Source: Bacillus sp. B15-48 (GTDB lineage Bacteria; Bacillota; Bacilli; Bacillales; Cytobacillaceae). Taken from it: a stretch of DNA of 64,000 nt. The notes under the pieces were generated by a model that searched no databases, was not told the origin of the DNA, and saw nothing but the letters and a program-made list of their open reading frames with translations. The position numbers and the translations under genes are program-made. Below are positions 8,590 to 17,294 of this stretch, piece after piece (the stretch's first letter is position 1; each line of letters begins with the position of its first letter). Location: the NCBI RefSeq assembly GCF_016879755.1, contig NZ_WOFU01000002.1, positions 558,001-622,000 of the forward strand, in the 5' to 3' direction.

Positions 8590-8632
8590 GAAATAGAACA
8601 ATAAATTTACGTTCTATTTCGGCCTTTTTTGC
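8590..8632 (+). terminator. Terminator after the DUF1189 gene
   Basis: GAAATAGAAC (8590-8599) and GTTCTATTTC (8611-8620) form a perfect 10-bp stem, followed by GGCC and a 6-nt T run. Confidence 0.85.
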
Positions 8633-8672
8633 ATATACATGGGACAAACCCTTTTGATGGAGGATTGTCCAT

Positions 8673-9005
8673 ATGAAAAAACTGGCAGGAGTTCTATTTA
8701 TCATTCTCGTATTATATTCCATTTATAACGATTTTAATTACGGAAGTCTTCCTACAGCAGGTATGAATGAAATGGAATCAAACACAAAAACTCAAAAGGA
8801 AATTCAATCTATTCCTTACTTCGAACAGGAAATTTTCCCTGGAGACACTGTTCTATCCATACTAGAAAACGAATTGAATGAACCTATTCCCGTCCCAATC
8901 TCTGAAGCTGTGGCCGACTTTAAAAAATTAAATGAGGGACTCAATCCAGAGGAGATTAAGTATGGAAGATCTTATAAGTTCCCCGATTATCGAGACACGG
9001 ATTAG
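8673..9005 (+). CDS. yqfZ: LysM-like membrane-anchored protein, YqfZ type
   Basis: This short protein (110 residues) has an N-terminal membrane anchor (about 4-20), a polar linker and a C-terminal LysM-like motif. That motif starts FPGDTVLSILE, continues with ADFKKLNEGLNPEEIKYG and ends YKFPDY. LysM modules bind peptidoglycan N-acetylglucosamine. It sits directly upstream of ispG, as yqfZ does in B. subtilis, and has similar size. The role is not established. The start ATG 8673 follows GATGGAGG. Confidence 0.75.
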   Translation: MKKLAGVLFIILVLYSIYNDFNYGSLPTAGMNEMESNTKTQKEIQSIPYFEQEIFPGDTVLSILENELNEPIPVPISEAVADFKKLNEGLNPEEIKYGRSYKFPDYRDTD

Positions 9006-9037
9006 TGAATGTTAAGAAAGAGAAGGAATGACTTTTC

Positions 9038-9067
9038 TTGTCAACATTCACTCGTCCCTGATAGAAT
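9038..9067 (+). promoter_or_regulatory. Probable ispG promoter overlapping a hairpin
   Basis: TTGTCA (9038-9043), 18 bp, TAGAAT (9062-9067). The -35 overlaps the right arm of an inverted repeat, GTGAATGTT (9005-9013) / AACATTCAC (9043-9051), that starts at the yqfZ stop. The hairpin lacks a T run and may be an attenuating or operator structure. Confidence 0.45.
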
Positions 9068-9125
9068 AAATAGGTGCATTACTGAAAAAGCATATATTTC
9101 TTTTTTTAAAAGGAGAGAATCACTG

Positions 9126-10220
9126 TTGAGTGAAATTATACATCGTACAAAAACTCGCCCCGTAAGGGTAGGAAATTTAACAATAGGCGGCAATAATGAA
9201 GTCGTCATCCAGAGCATGACGACAACGAAGACACATGATGTAGACGCAACTGTAGCTGAAATTAAGCGTCTTGAAGAAGCAGGTTGTCAAATTGTTCGAG
9301 TTGCTTGTCCAGATGAGCGAGCTGCAAATGCCATCTCGGAAATAAAAAAACGCATCAACATTCCGCTCGTCGTCGACATTCATTTTGACTACAAGTTAGC
9401 CTTAAAAGCAATTGAAGGTGGAGCGGATAAAATTAGAATTAACCCTGGAAATATAGGAAAACGCGAAAAAGTTGAGGCTGTAGTTAAAGCTGCAAAAGAG
9501 CGGAATATCCCCATTCGCATTGGAGTTAACGCTGGGTCGCTTGAAAAACGCATATTAGATAAGTACGGCTATCCAACCGCTGATGGGATGGTCGAAAGCG
9601 CCCTGCACCATATTAAAATCCTTGAAGACCTTGACTTTCATGATATTATTGTTTCAATGAAGGCTTCAGACGTGAATCTGGCGATTGAAGCCTATACAAA
9701 AGCTGCTCAATCATTTGATTATCCTCTTCATTTAGGCATCACCGAATCGGGAACGCTTTTTGCTGGAACAGTAAAAAGTGCTGCCGGGCTTGGAGCCATT
9801 TTGAGCAAAGGAATCGGTAACACCGTGCGTATTTCATTGAGTGCTGATCCAGTTGAAGAAGTAAAAGTTGCAAGAGAATTATTAAAATCCTTTGGCCTTG
9901 CTGCCAATGCAGCTACATTAATTTCCTGTCCAACATGCGGCCGAATTGAAATTGATTTGATTTCAATTGCCAATGAAGTGGAAGAATATATCCAAAATAT
10001 AAAGGCCCCCATTAAAGTCGCTGTCCTCGGTTGTGCCGTTAATGGCCCTGGAGAAGCAAAAGAGGCGGATATTGGAATAGCTGGAGCTAGAGGAGAAGGG
10101 TTGCTGTTTAGGCATGGGAAAACCGTGCGTAAAGTTCCTGAAGACCAATTAGTTGAAGAGCTAAAGAAAGAAATCGATAAAATTGCAGCAGAAAAGATTG
10201 CTGCGATGACTAAAAATTAA
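9126..10220 (+). CDS. ispG: 4-hydroxy-3-methylbut-2-en-1-yl diphosphate synthase IspG
   Basis: This enzyme is the penultimate one of the MEP isoprenoid pathway and a [4Fe-4S] cytosolic reductase converting MEcPP to HMBPP. The 364-residue sequence is nearly identical in pattern to B. subtilis Isp[43 protein letters not shown], and the cluster cysteines in ISCPTCGR and [12 protein letters not shown] place the start at TTG 9126 ([15 protein letters not shown]), with AAAAGGAGAG upstream. The frame is open further upstream but that part is unlike the family. ispH, the last enzyme of the same pathway, is at 17295. Confidence 0.96.
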   Translation: MSEIIHRTKTRPVRVGNLTIGGNNEVVIQSMTTTKTHDVDATVAEIKRLEEAGCQIVRVACPDERAANAISEIKKRINIPLVVDIHFDYKLALKAIEGGADKIRINPGNIGKREKVEAVVKAAKERNIPIRIGVNAGSLEKRILDKYGYPTADGMVESALHHIKILEDLDFHDIIVSMKASDVNLAIEAYTKAAQSFDYPLHLGITESGTLFAGTVKSAAGLGAILSKGIGNTVRISLSADPVEEVKVARELLKSFGLAANAATLISCPTCGRIEIDLISIANEVEEYIQNIKAPIKVAVLGCAVNGPGEAKEADIGIAGARGEGLLFRHGKTVRKVPEDQLVEELKKEIDKIAAEKIAAMTKN

Positions 10221-10248
10221 AGACCCGGCTTAACCGGGTCTTTTTTAT
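10221..10248 (+). terminator. Terminator of ispG
   Basis: AGACCCGG and CCGGGTCT pair around a short loop, followed by TTTTTTATTT. Confidence 0.9.
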
Positions 10249-10257
10249 TTACTTCAA

Positions 10258-10734
10258 TCAATAAAATGGCAAAACAAACATTCCAATGATGATGGAAAGA
10301 GCACCGATACCAATTGCCCAATTAGCCACGCCATTTGCTCCTCTGCGATTTCGGGCTACAAAGCCAAGGACCACACCAGTAATCCCTAATATGATCGGTA
10401 ACACAAACAAGGAAAGAATGGATACGGCGAGTCCAGAAAAGGCCCAAACACCGCCACCAGCCCCCTCCATTTCTGGTGTATCATATTCAACCTGGGATGC
10501 ACGTCCATTTTCGATTGGTACCGCAATTTCTGCTGCTGTTTCTTCATCAGCACCGGGAGCTCTTTCAGGTGTAATAATTCCAGATCTTTGGGCGTAGTCC
10601 ATATTACTTTCTAATGGGATGCTCGTACCGATAGGATATGCATCATCACCTTCACCATTCATCCCGTTTTGCAATATATCTTGGTCTTCCTCGTAATATT
10701 CGGTTTGATCCTGGTTCAGTTTTTCGTCTGCCAT
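10258..10734 (-). CDS. DUF4190-type small membrane protein (YqfX-like position)
   Basis: This is a 158-residue protein with an acidic, low-complexity N-terminal half (Asp/Glu/Gly-rich) and a C-terminal pair of hydrophobic segments (about 101-125 and 135-157). They are joined by GFVARNRRGANGVANWAIG, the typical DUF4190 layout of small-residue-rich helices. It lies convergent to ispG, the place of yqfX in B. subtilis. Function unknown. The second ATG (10734, MADEKLNQDQ) is preferred, with GAGGG about 9 nt upstream. Confidence 0.75.
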   Translation of the reverse strand: MADEKLNQDQTEYYEEDQDILQNGMNGEGDDAYPIGTSIPLESNMDYAQRSGIITPERAPGADEETAAEIAVPIENGRASQVEYDTPEMEGAGGGVWAFSGLAVSILSLFVLPIILGITGVVLGFVARNRRGANGVANWAIGIGALSIIIGMFVLPFY

Positions 10735-10904
10735 CTTAATCATCCCTCGCTTTCATAGTGGAGCATTTATTATTATGAACGATGTGATGGACTTTTACTT
10801 TGTCAATTTTTGACTTGATTATATGTGATTACATTGCAATTTCTTTATAAAAAGGTATGATAAGGGACAGAAGAATTAATTTTAGCAGAGGAGTCAAACA
10901 AAGA

Positions 10905-11474
10905 ATGAAAAAGCGTTTTGGCATTGATATCGACGGTACCGTCACTTGCCCGTCCTCAATGGTTCCCTTTTTAAATGAAGCCTTCGGGCTTAACATCACA
11001 CTCGAAGATATGAAACAATACGATTTAATGCCTTTAGTTTCTGTAACAAGGCAGGAGTTTGCTGAATGGTTTAAGAAGAATGAACCAACTATTTACTCTA
11101 AATCACCGCTTGCTAAAGGAGCGAAAGAAGTTCTAAGTCGTTGGGCACGTAATCATGAGCTTTTTTTTATTAGCGCAAGAGGCGAACATCTACTTGAAAT
11201 TACAAGGACATGGTTCGATAAATATGAATTGGACTATAACCATATTGAGCTGATTGGTAGCCATAATAAAATTGCTGCTGCCAAAAAATACAAGGTCGAT
11301 CTTTTTTTTGAAGACAAGCATGACAATGCCGTTAGTATTCATGAAGAATGTGGAATCCCTGTTCTTCTCTTTAATACACCATATAATCAAGATCCCGTCC
11401 CAGAAGGGGTAGTCCGTGTTAATAATTGGTATGAAGCAACTGAATGGGTCAATAAATGGGGGGAAATGGCGTAA
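10905..11474 (+). CDS. 5'(3')-deoxyribonucleotidase-type HAD hydrolase, YqfW-like
   Basis: This 189-residue cytosolic HAD phosphatase has motif I FGIDIDGTVT (nucleophile and acid Asp), motif II ISARG, and motif IV FFEDKHDNA; the C-terminal part resembles the NT5C family (5'-nucleotidase, deoxy type). B. subtilis YqfW is similar in length and position. Substrate specificity cannot be read from the sequence. ATG 10905 follows AGAGGAG. The frame extends upstream to 10857 but that part lacks family similarity. Confidence 0.83.
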   Translation: MKKRFGIDIDGTVTCPSSMVPFLNEAFGLNITLEDMKQYDLMPLVSVTRQEFAEWFKKNEPTIYSKSPLAKGAKEVLSRWARNHELFFISARGEHLLEITRTWFDKYELDYNHIELIGSHNKIAAAKKYKVDLFFEDKHDNAVSIHEECGIPVLLFNTPYNQDPVPEGVVRVNNWYEATEWVNKWGEMA

Positions 11475-11496
11475 GGATTTGAAACAAACAATGGCA

Positions 11497-11528
11497 AAAG
11501 ACCAAATCTTAACCGATTTGGTCTAATA
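11497..11528. terminator. Bidirectional terminator between yqfW-like gene and zur
   Basis: AGACCAAATC (11499-11508) and GATTTGGTCT (11515-11524) form a 10-bp perfect stem. The T run is better on the minus strand (after zur) than on the plus strand. Confidence 0.75.
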
Positions 11529-11597
11529 ATTAAAACGACTAATTGGATTTATCCTTTATCCTGCTTTAACTGAAATTCACTTTATCGATGATCGTTC

Positions 11598-12011
11598 TTA
11601 ATGAACGCACGCTGGGCACTTTCCATAAATTTCAAATTTATGTCCAGAAACATCATACCCCTGCAAATTTACATTGACTATACTCATTGGACAAGTTTCA
11701 ATTTCTTTCGTCTTCCCACAATCTAAGCAAATAAAATGATGATGATGTGTTTTATGGGAACATGCAAAACGAAAATGCTTTTCCCCAAATAGCTCAGTCA
11801 TTTCCAATATTTTCAATTCAACAAAGATTGATAAATTTCGGTAGATCGTATCAAAACTTAGACCTGGATAATCAGTTTTCATTTTCTCAAGCACATCCCT
11901 TGCAGTAAGATACTTATCACTGTCAGAGAATAGCTTGAGCATATCTTCCCGTTTTCCAGTATGCTTATAACCATGATCTTTTAGGAGAATCATCGCTTCA
12001 TTAACATTCAT
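11598..12011 (-). CDS. zur: Fur-family zinc uptake repressor Zur
   Basis: This is a 137-residue repressor. The N-terminal winged helix is followed by a His/Cys-rich dimerisation and metal-binding part: [23 protein letters not shown] and a final CPAC supply two CXXC pairs for structural zinc. It represses zinc-uptake genes when zinc is sufficient. It is the last gene of znuC-znuB-zur, 5 bp after the znuB stop. I use ATG 12011 ([10 protein letters not shown]), with GGGGTGA upstream; the frame is open to 12050 but that would overlap znuB. B. subtilis zur (yqfV) lies at the same place but without the transporter genes beside it. Fur or PerR are less likely given the znu context. Confidence 0.9.
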   Translation of the reverse strand: MNVNEAMILLKDHGYKHTGKREDMLKLFSDSDKYLTARDVLEKMKTDYPGLSFDTIYRNLSIFVELKILEMTELFGEKHFRFACSHKTHHHHFICLDCGKTKEIETCPMSIVNVNLQGYDVSGHKFEIYGKCPACVH

Positions 12012-12016
12012 TTTGT

Positions 12017-12868
12017 TCACCCCGTTAAAATCGCTCGTTTCGAAGACCACTTTTTCACCAACACTGTTATAATCAGAATAATCACAGCAATGACAACAAT
12101 GGTACCACCTGGTGCTAAATCCAAATAATAGGACAGAAAAAGCCCGCCAAGGACAGATGTCTCACCAAAAATAACCGATAGGAGAATGGTTTGCTTAAAT
12201 CCTCTAGCAATTCTAATGCTTGCAGCAACCGGTAAAGTCATTAAAGAGGAAACAAGCAAAATACCAACAATCCTCATTGATGCAGCAATCACAAGAGCAA
12301 CCATTATGATAAAAATAAAATGAATTGACTTCGCTGCAATCCCAGTAGCCTTTGCATGTTCCTCATCAAAAGACAGGATGAAAAGCTCTTTGTAAATGAC
12401 AAATATCGTTACAATCACAAAAATACTTATAAGCATAATCGTCCATAAATCCACCCTGCTCACGGCGCTCACACTGCCAAATAAGTATCCAAACAAATCT
12501 GTATTAAATCCATCTGCTAGCGAGATAAAAATAGCTCCAATTCCAATTCCACCTGAGAGAATAATTGGAATGGCCAGTTCTTGATAATGTTTATAGACTG
12601 TTCGAAGTTTCTCAATAAGCAAAGCCCCACCGACAGAAAATGTCATACCCATATAAAGAGGATTTAATCCTTGAAAGAAAACGGAGTACTTACCGAGAAA
12701 TAAACTTGCGGCAATCCCTGCAAGAGTCACATGGCTTAATGCATCAGCGATTAACGAAAGCCTGCGGACGACAATAAACACTCCTAACAATGGGGCAATA
12801 ATTCCGATAATAATTCCTGCTAAAAATGCATTTTGTAAAAATTCATACTGAAAGATTCCCGAAATCAT
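12017..12868 (-). CDS. znuB: Zinc/manganese-type ABC transporter permease ZnuB (AdcB)
   Basis: This 283-residue permease of the ABC-3 family has 7-9 hydrophobic segments, with [26 protein letters not shown] and [21 protein letters not shown] typical of ZnuB/AdcB/MntB permeases. It forms the membrane channel of the importer powered by the adjacent ATPase; its start overlaps the ATPase stop by 4 nt (ATGA). No substrate-binding protein gene (znuA/adcA) is in the window, so it must come from elsewhere. Zinc is inferred from the linked zur and Zur box. Confidence 0.88.
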   Translation of the reverse strand: MISGIFQYEFLQNAFLAGIIIGIIAPLLGVFIVVRRLSLIADALSHVTLAGIAASLFLGKYSVFFQGLNPLYMGMTFSVGGALLIEKLRTVYKHYQELAIPIILSGGIGIGAIFISLADGFNTDLFGYLFGSVSAVSRVDLWTIMLISIFVIVTIFVIYKELFILSFDEEHAKATGIAAKSIHFIFIIMVALVIAASMRIVGILLVSSLMTLPVAASIRIARGFKQTILLSVIFGETSVLGGLFLSYYLDLAPGGTIVVIAVIILIITVLVKKWSSKRAILTG

Positions 12869-13640
12869 GTATGTGCCTCCTCATGATGGTGATGCGTTAA
12901 GAGGTGGACATCATGACCGTATATATGAGAAACCTCATTTATTTTTTGTTCTTCAAATTCTTGTGAACTTCCATGAAAAAATAACACTTTGTTCAAACAG
13001 GCAACATTTGTGACTTTATCAGAAATGGCTCCAATATCATGGGTAACCATTAATAACGTAATTCCTGCCTTATTTAAATCGGCTAGCATCTCATAGAAAG
13101 ATTGAACATTCTCGGCATCAACACCTACAGTTGGTTCATCTAAAATAATGAGTTGAGGTTCACTGACAAGTGCCCGAGCAATGAAAATGCGTTGCTGCTG
13201 CCCTCCGGAAAGTTCACCAATATTCCTATCGGTAAATTTCTCCATCCCCACAGCCTTAATCGCTTCTTGTACTTTTTTACATCTGCTTTTTTTGGAAAAT
13301 GAAATAATCCTAATTTTTTTGTCAACCCACTTGCAACCACTTCATATACTGTTGCAGGGAAGCCACTATTAAAGGAGTTTGCTTTTTGAGAGACGAAGCC
13401 AATTTTCTCCTTTTCTTTAAAATGTTTTATCTCTTGTCCGAATAGTTTTATGTCTCCTTGTTGAGGTCTAATTAATCCAAGGATTAGCTTTAACAACGTT
13501 GACTTCCCAGAACCGTTTGGACCAACAATTCCAAGAAAAGCTCCTTTTTTAATCGTGAGCGTTATATTTTCTAACACATTCTCCCGATCATAACGATAAG
13601 ACAAATTTTTTATCTCAATTATTGGGTCATCCCTTTTCAC
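12865..13640 (-). pseudogene. znuC: Zinc ABC transporter ATP-binding protein ZnuC (AdcC), interrupted by a -1 frameshift at A_AAA_AAG
   Basis: Two overlapping frames together make one complete ABC ATPase of 258 residues. Frame 1 (from GTG 13640) holds Walker A GPNGSGKST and the Q-loop FVSQK. The downstream frame holds signature LSGGQQQR, Walker B LIILDEP and the switch His in VTHD. The junction is at 13278-13272 (minus): codons GTA AAA AAG TAC in frame 1. Slipping back one base on AAA AAG gives GTA CAA GAA GCG ATT, which continues the family sequence. Either one A was lost from a homopolymer (mutation or sequencing error), or the heptamer allows programmed -1 frameshifting, as at E. coli dnaX. 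All catalytic motifs are intact, so the product may still be made. Without shifting, a 166-residue product lacking the signature and Walker B results. Confidence 0.85.
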
Positions 13641-13659
13641 CTAAACCACCTACACTAAA

Positions 13660-13680
13660 TAATAAGAATCATTACGATTT
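13660..13680 (-). promoter_or_regulatory. Zur box upstream of znuC
   Basis: The minus strand reads AAATCGTAAT, a central G, then ATTCTTATTA. The left half-site is identical to the Bacillus Zur consensus half AAATCGTAAT; the right half matches only partly. It lies 20 bp upstream of the GTG start and just downstream of the -10, where a bound repressor would block transcription. Confidence 0.75.
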
Positions 13681-13688
13681 ACTAACGT

Positions 13689-13717
13689 AGTATACCTCAT
13701 AAGGACGAAAATGTAAA
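13689..13717 (-). promoter_or_regulatory. SigmaA promoter of znuC-znuB-zur
   Basis: TTTACA (13717-13712), 17 bp, TATACT (13694-13689) on the minus strand, each one base from consensus. The predicted start (about 13682) falls at the edge of the Zur box. Confidence 0.7.
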
Positions 13718-13820
13718 TAAATGAACTTTTATCATCGGGAATTTGTTATTTAAAAGTAAAATTATGTTTTTATGTCACAATTGCCTAGACATCAACATAC
13801 GTTAAAAAGAGGTGATCAAA

Positions 13821-14081
13821 GTGAAAATTTTTGAAAACATCGTCAATCATAAGGTTAGCACGATAACTGGGGAAGATCTGTTAAAATATGCCGAACCTTT
13901 TAAAATTGAAATTACGAAAGAACATGCGAATAAAATTGCTAAATACTTAAGAAGTAAAAAAGTAAACATTTTCGATGATCAGGAACGTGTTGTATTAATT
14001 AAAGAAATTGCGAAGATTGCTGGCCCCGAAACAGCCAAGGAAGTAAATAAATTATTTAACCTTTTAACAAAAGATAAGTAA
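13821..14081 (+). CDS. yqfT: DUF2624 family protein, YqfT type
   Basis: A small soluble protein (86 residues), largely helical and Lys-rich, beginning VKIFENIVNHKVSTITGEDLL. Size and place (between the zur locus and nfo) match B. subtilis YqfT, a DUF2624 member of unknown function. GTG 13821 is chosen over GTG 13812 because AAAGAGGTGATC precedes it at the right distance. Confidence 0.72.
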   Translation: MKIFENIVNHKVSTITGEDLLKYAEPFKIEITKEHANKIAKYLRSKKVNIFDDQERVVLIKEIAKIAGPETAKEVNKLFNLLTKDK

Positions 14082-14088
14082 AAACGAA

Positions 14089-14115
14089 GGGAAAAAGCTC
14101 ATACAGCTTTTTCCC
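14089..14115. terminator. Bidirectional terminator between yqfT and nfo
   Basis: GGGAAAAAGCT (14089-14099) and AGCTTTTTCCC (14105-14115) form an 11-bp perfect stem between convergent genes. Confidence 0.8.
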
Positions 14116-14124
14116 ATTTATCAT

Positions 14125-15018
14125 TTACGCCTGTAAAATAACTTCGTGCAAGTCTTCGTTGAACGTTTTCTTTTTTAACATTTCAATCTCAAATTGATAT
14201 GGAGGTTTTTTATTCTTCTTATCTTCTCCAACAAATGGTGTCTCTAAAATTTTTGGAATTTCCATTAATTGTGGATGATGAACAATATAATTTAATGCAG
14301 CAAACCCTATATGACCAAATCCAATATTTTCATGACGATCTTTTCGCATACCAACAGCATTTTTACTATCATTTATGTGAAGGACTTTCATACGATCGAG
14401 ACCGATAATCTTATCAAAGTCATTCAAAACACCATCAAAATCTTCGACAATCGGGTATCCGGCATCATGTGTATGGCATGTATCAAAGCATACAGATAAT
14501 CGTTCATTATGGACTACACCATCAAAAATCATCGCTAATTCTTCAAATGATCTCCCGCATTCTGATCCTTTTCCAGCCATCGTTTCAAGGGCAATTTGGA
14601 GATTTTCATTCCCGGTTAGTACTTCGTTTAGGCCTTCAATAATTTTCTTAATGCCAGCCTCCGTCCCTGCACCAACATGTGCCCCAGGATGAAGAACGAT
14701 TTGTTTTGCTCCTATTGCCTCTGTCCGTTCGATTTCACTGCGAAGAAAGCGAACCCCTAACTCAAACGTATCAGAATTCGTTGTATTTCCAATATTGATA
14801 ATATACGGTGCGTGGACAACAAAGTCCTCTATCCCATTTTCCTTCATATGCATTCTGCCTGCTTCGATGTTTAAATCCTCAATTTTTTTCCTTCTCGTGT
14901 TTTGAGGTGCTCCAGTATAAATCATAAATGTGTTAGCGCCGTATGAGATCGCCTCCTCACTTGCAGCTAATAACATTTTTTTCCCGCTCATTGAAACATG
15001 TGAACCGAGTTTCAACAT
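14125..15018 (-). CDS. nfo: Deoxyribonuclease IV (AP endonuclease) Nfo
   Basis: This 297-residue endonuclease IV cleaves DNA at abasic sites in base-excision repair and is protective in spores. TIM-barrel zinc ligands are visible in [53 protein letters not shown] and ILETP. Length equals B. subtilis Nfo. The start ATG is preceded by GGGGGAAAATG. It is followed upstream on the same strand by cshB with a 21-bp gap, suggesting co-transcription. Confidence 0.97.
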   Translation of the reverse strand: MLKLGSHVSMSGKKMLLAASEEAISYGANTFMIYTGAPQNTRRKKIEDLNIEAGRMHMKENGIEDFVVHAPYIINIGNTTNSDTFELGVRFLRSEIERTEAIGAKQIVLHPGAHVGAGTEAGIKKIIEGLNEVLTGNENLQIALETMAGKGSECGRSFEELAMIFDGVVHNERLSVCFDTCHTHDAGYPIVEDFDGVLNDFDKIIGLDRMKVLHINDSKNAVGMRKDRHENIGFGHIGFAALNYIVHHPQLMEIPKILETPFVGEDKKNKKPPYQFEIEMLKKKTFNEDLHEVILQA

Positions 15019-15039
15019 TTCACATTTTCCCCCTTTAGT

Positions 15040-16356
15040 CTACTTCTTTCGTCTCTCTATCCTTTTTGCTCTCTTTTTAATTTTATCTATATCAGCCTGC
15101 ATTTTTTTCTTATATCCCGGCTTCACCTTCTGTGGTTTTTTAACCATTGACTTAGCCTTTAATTCAGTCTCATCTTCCTGTTTTTGACGTTTCTTGCGCT
15201 TATTCCGATCATTAATTTCTACTACTTCAGCATTTTTTACATCTATATGTTTAAAATTCACACCTAACTTTTCTAATTTGTTAAGTGCATCCTCGTCTGA
15301 AGACTCGTAAATCGTAAGGGCCGTTCCTGAGAGATTCGCCCGAGCGGTTCTCCCCACTCTATGGATATAAAAATCCAAATCGGATGGGAGCTCGTAATTA
15401 ATCACATGACTAACACCCTCAATATCTATCCCGCGTGCGGCCAAATCAGTCGCAACGATATACCGATATTCTAAATCCTGAATTTGCTTCATCATTCTTT
15501 TACGTTCTCGTGGGCTTAAATCCCCATGAATTCTTCCGACTTTTACCCCTTGAGCAATGAGACCGTCGGCCACTTCATCTGCTTTTTTCTTTGTATTTGT
15601 AAATACAATGGCTAAATAAGGATTAAAAGCTTGTAAAGCAGCATTTACAAGGCTCACTTTATTTCTATGTCTAGTCGGCATAATGAGATGATCAATATTT
15701 TCTGCAGTGACCTTCCGCGGATTCACTTGTACATAGAGAGGGTTTTCCATATATTTCTTTAAAAATGGTTTTAACTTCTCTGGTATGGTCGCAGAAAAAA
15801 CGAGAATTTGTAATTTTTCAGGCATTCGTCCGGCGAATTGATCAACATCATGTAAAAAGCCCATATCAAGCATGAGATCCGCTTCATCCACTACAAGCAT
15901 TTTCGCTCGATGGATGTGAAGAGCCTGATCCTTCACAAGATCGTTAATTCTTCCTGGTGTACCGATAACAATGTGAGGTTGCGTTTTTAATTTCTCAATC
16001 TGTCGTTGTTTATCTGTTCCGCCTATAAAGCATCGTGCCGTAATTTTTTCTGCATCAGATGCATCCTCCGCAATTTTAAGTACTTCATGGTAAATTTGAT
16101 TGGCTAGCTCCCTAGTCGGTGCTGTTATTACGGCTTGTACCTCATTCAATTCTGGTTTTATCTTTTCAATGATTGGAAGGATATAGGCATGTGTTTTACC
16201 CGTTCCTGTTTGTGATTGGCCAATTGCACTCTCCCCTTTAAGAATAATTGGGATTAGCCTCTTTTGGATTTCTGTTGGTTCTGTAAACCGAAGTTTTCTT
16301 ATCGCTTCAACTATGAATGGTTTAAATTCATATTCTTCAAAATTTGTTATAGTCAT
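15040..16356 (-). CDS. cshB: DEAD-box RNA helicase CshB
   Basis: This is a 438-residue ATP-dependent RNA helicase, the same length as B. subtilis CshB. In order: Q motif (FEEYEFKPFIVEAIRKLRFTEPTEIQ), motif I SQTGTGKT, Ia PTRELANQ, II DEAD, III SAT, and in the second RecA domain VATDLAARGIDIEGV and HRVGRTARA. The tail is very Lys/Arg-rich, likely for RNA binding. It is linked to cold adaptation and RNA turnover in the family. ATG 16356 follows AAAAGGAGC; the frame is open upstream to 16452 but without similarity. Confidence 0.96.
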   Translation of the reverse strand: MTITNFEEYEFKPFIVEAIRKLRFTEPTEIQKRLIPIILKGESAIGQSQTGTGKTHAYILPIIEKIKPELNEVQAVITAPTRELANQIYHEVLKIAEDASDAEKITARCFIGGTDKQRQIEKLKTQPHIVIGTPGRINDLVKDQALHIHRAKMLVVDEADLMLDMGFLHDVDQFAGRMPEKLQILVFSATIPEKLKPFLKKYMENPLYVQVNPRKVTAENIDHLIMPTRHRNKVSLVNAALQAFNPYLAIVFTNTKKKADEVADGLIAQGVKVGRIHGDLSPRERKRMMKQIQDLEYRYIVATDLAARGIDIEGVSHVINYELPSDLDFYIHRVGRTARANLSGTALTIYESSDEDALNKLEKLGVNFKHIDVKNAEVVEINDRNKRKKRQKQEDETELKAKSMVKKPQKVKPGYKKKMQADIDKIKKRAKRIERRKK

Positions 16357-16577
16357 TAAAGTGCTCCTTTTAACTTCTCTATCGAGATTAAGATTGCCAT
16401 ATATAACGGAAGTCCATCTGTTATTATAATCCACAATCGTAAAAATCTCCATTTATCCCTTATTCTAACCTTTTTTTATCGTTGATAACATCTTTGTTTT
16501 TTACTTCCCTATTCCCAAACCAATTTGAACGTAATGCATATTCTACATAGAGGAACAATTAGAAAGGAGGCTATCAT

Positions 16578-17189
16578 ATGCATCCAGGACCAGGTGCTCC
16601 CTTCCGTGGAATGGGTCAAGGGTTTATGAGACAAGGACCAGGATTTTTTGGTGGAGGGGCTCCGATGCGCTCTATGGGGCACTCACCATTTCAAATGAAC
16701 CCAATGATGGGAATGGGCCAGCCTGCACGACAAGGAGGTGGACTGCTCGCCAAACTTTTCGGAAGAGGAAGCGGAATGGGAATGCAAAATTTTGGTGGAG
16801 CAGCCGCAAATGCAGCCGCTAGAACAAGTGGTAGTGGTGGTTTATTACAATCCCTGACAAACCCAGGGACAATCAATGGTTTTTTAAATAATACTCAACA
16901 AATTCTAAAAACAGCCCAGCAAGTAGGACCGATGATTCAACAGTACGGCCCATTAGTAAAAAACCTTCCGGCAATGTGGAAACTTTATCGAGGATTTAAA
17001 GACATGCCAGATTCTACAGATAATGATGATGAGGAAAAAGCGAAGACTAAAACTTCGGCAGCAAAACAAAATCACTCCTCGAGAATAGAGACTGAATCGT
17101 CAACGACCGAAAGTGAAGAACCACGTAGCGAATCAACTCAAGTACCAAAAAGAATAAAAGGAGAATCAACACCGAAATTATTTATTTAA
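16578..17189 (+). CDS. yqfQ: VrrA/YqfQ-like low-complexity protein
   Basis: This is a 203-residue protein of biased composition. Residues 1-75 are Gly/Pro/Met-rich (PGPGAPFRGMGQGFMRQGPG, several MG repeats). A middle helical segment follows (about 85-140, LLQSLTNPGTINGFLNNTQQILKTAQQVGPM), and then a Ser/Glu/Lys-rich tail. This matches the YqfQ/VrrA family found beside ispH in Bacillus; in B. anthracis the vrrA gene is known for variable repeats. Function is uncertain. A good ribosome site, AGAAAGGAGG, precedes ATG 16578. Confidence 0.75.
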   Translation: MHPGPGAPFRGMGQGFMRQGPGFFGGGAPMRSMGHSPFQMNPMMGMGQPARQGGGLLAKLFGRGSGMGMQNFGGAAANAAARTSGSGGLLQSLTNPGTINGFLNNTQQILKTAQQVGPMIQQYGPLVKNLPAMWKLYRGFKDMPDSTDNDDEEKAKTKTSAAKQNHSSRIETESSTTESEEPRSESTQVPKRIKGESTPKLFI

Positions 17190-17225
17190 GAACGTTTGAA
17201 AACCTCCTACTGGAAATAAAGTATT

Positions 17226-17254
17226 TTGTAATCTATATTTAAGTTTACTATAAT
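17226..17254 (+). promoter_or_regulatory. SigmaA promoter of ispH
   Basis: TTGTAA (17226-17231), 17 bp, TATAAT (17249-17254), about 40 bp upstream of the ispH start. Confidence 0.65.
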
Positions 17255-17294
17255 AGACATATAGAAAAAGAGGTACCTGCAGGAGGATGACTCA

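Noticed and set aside
9009-9125. Longer IspG start (frame open from 9009)
   Set aside because: The extra 39 residues have no family similarity and overlap a hairpin and promoter; TTG 9126 has the ribosome site and the family N-terminus.
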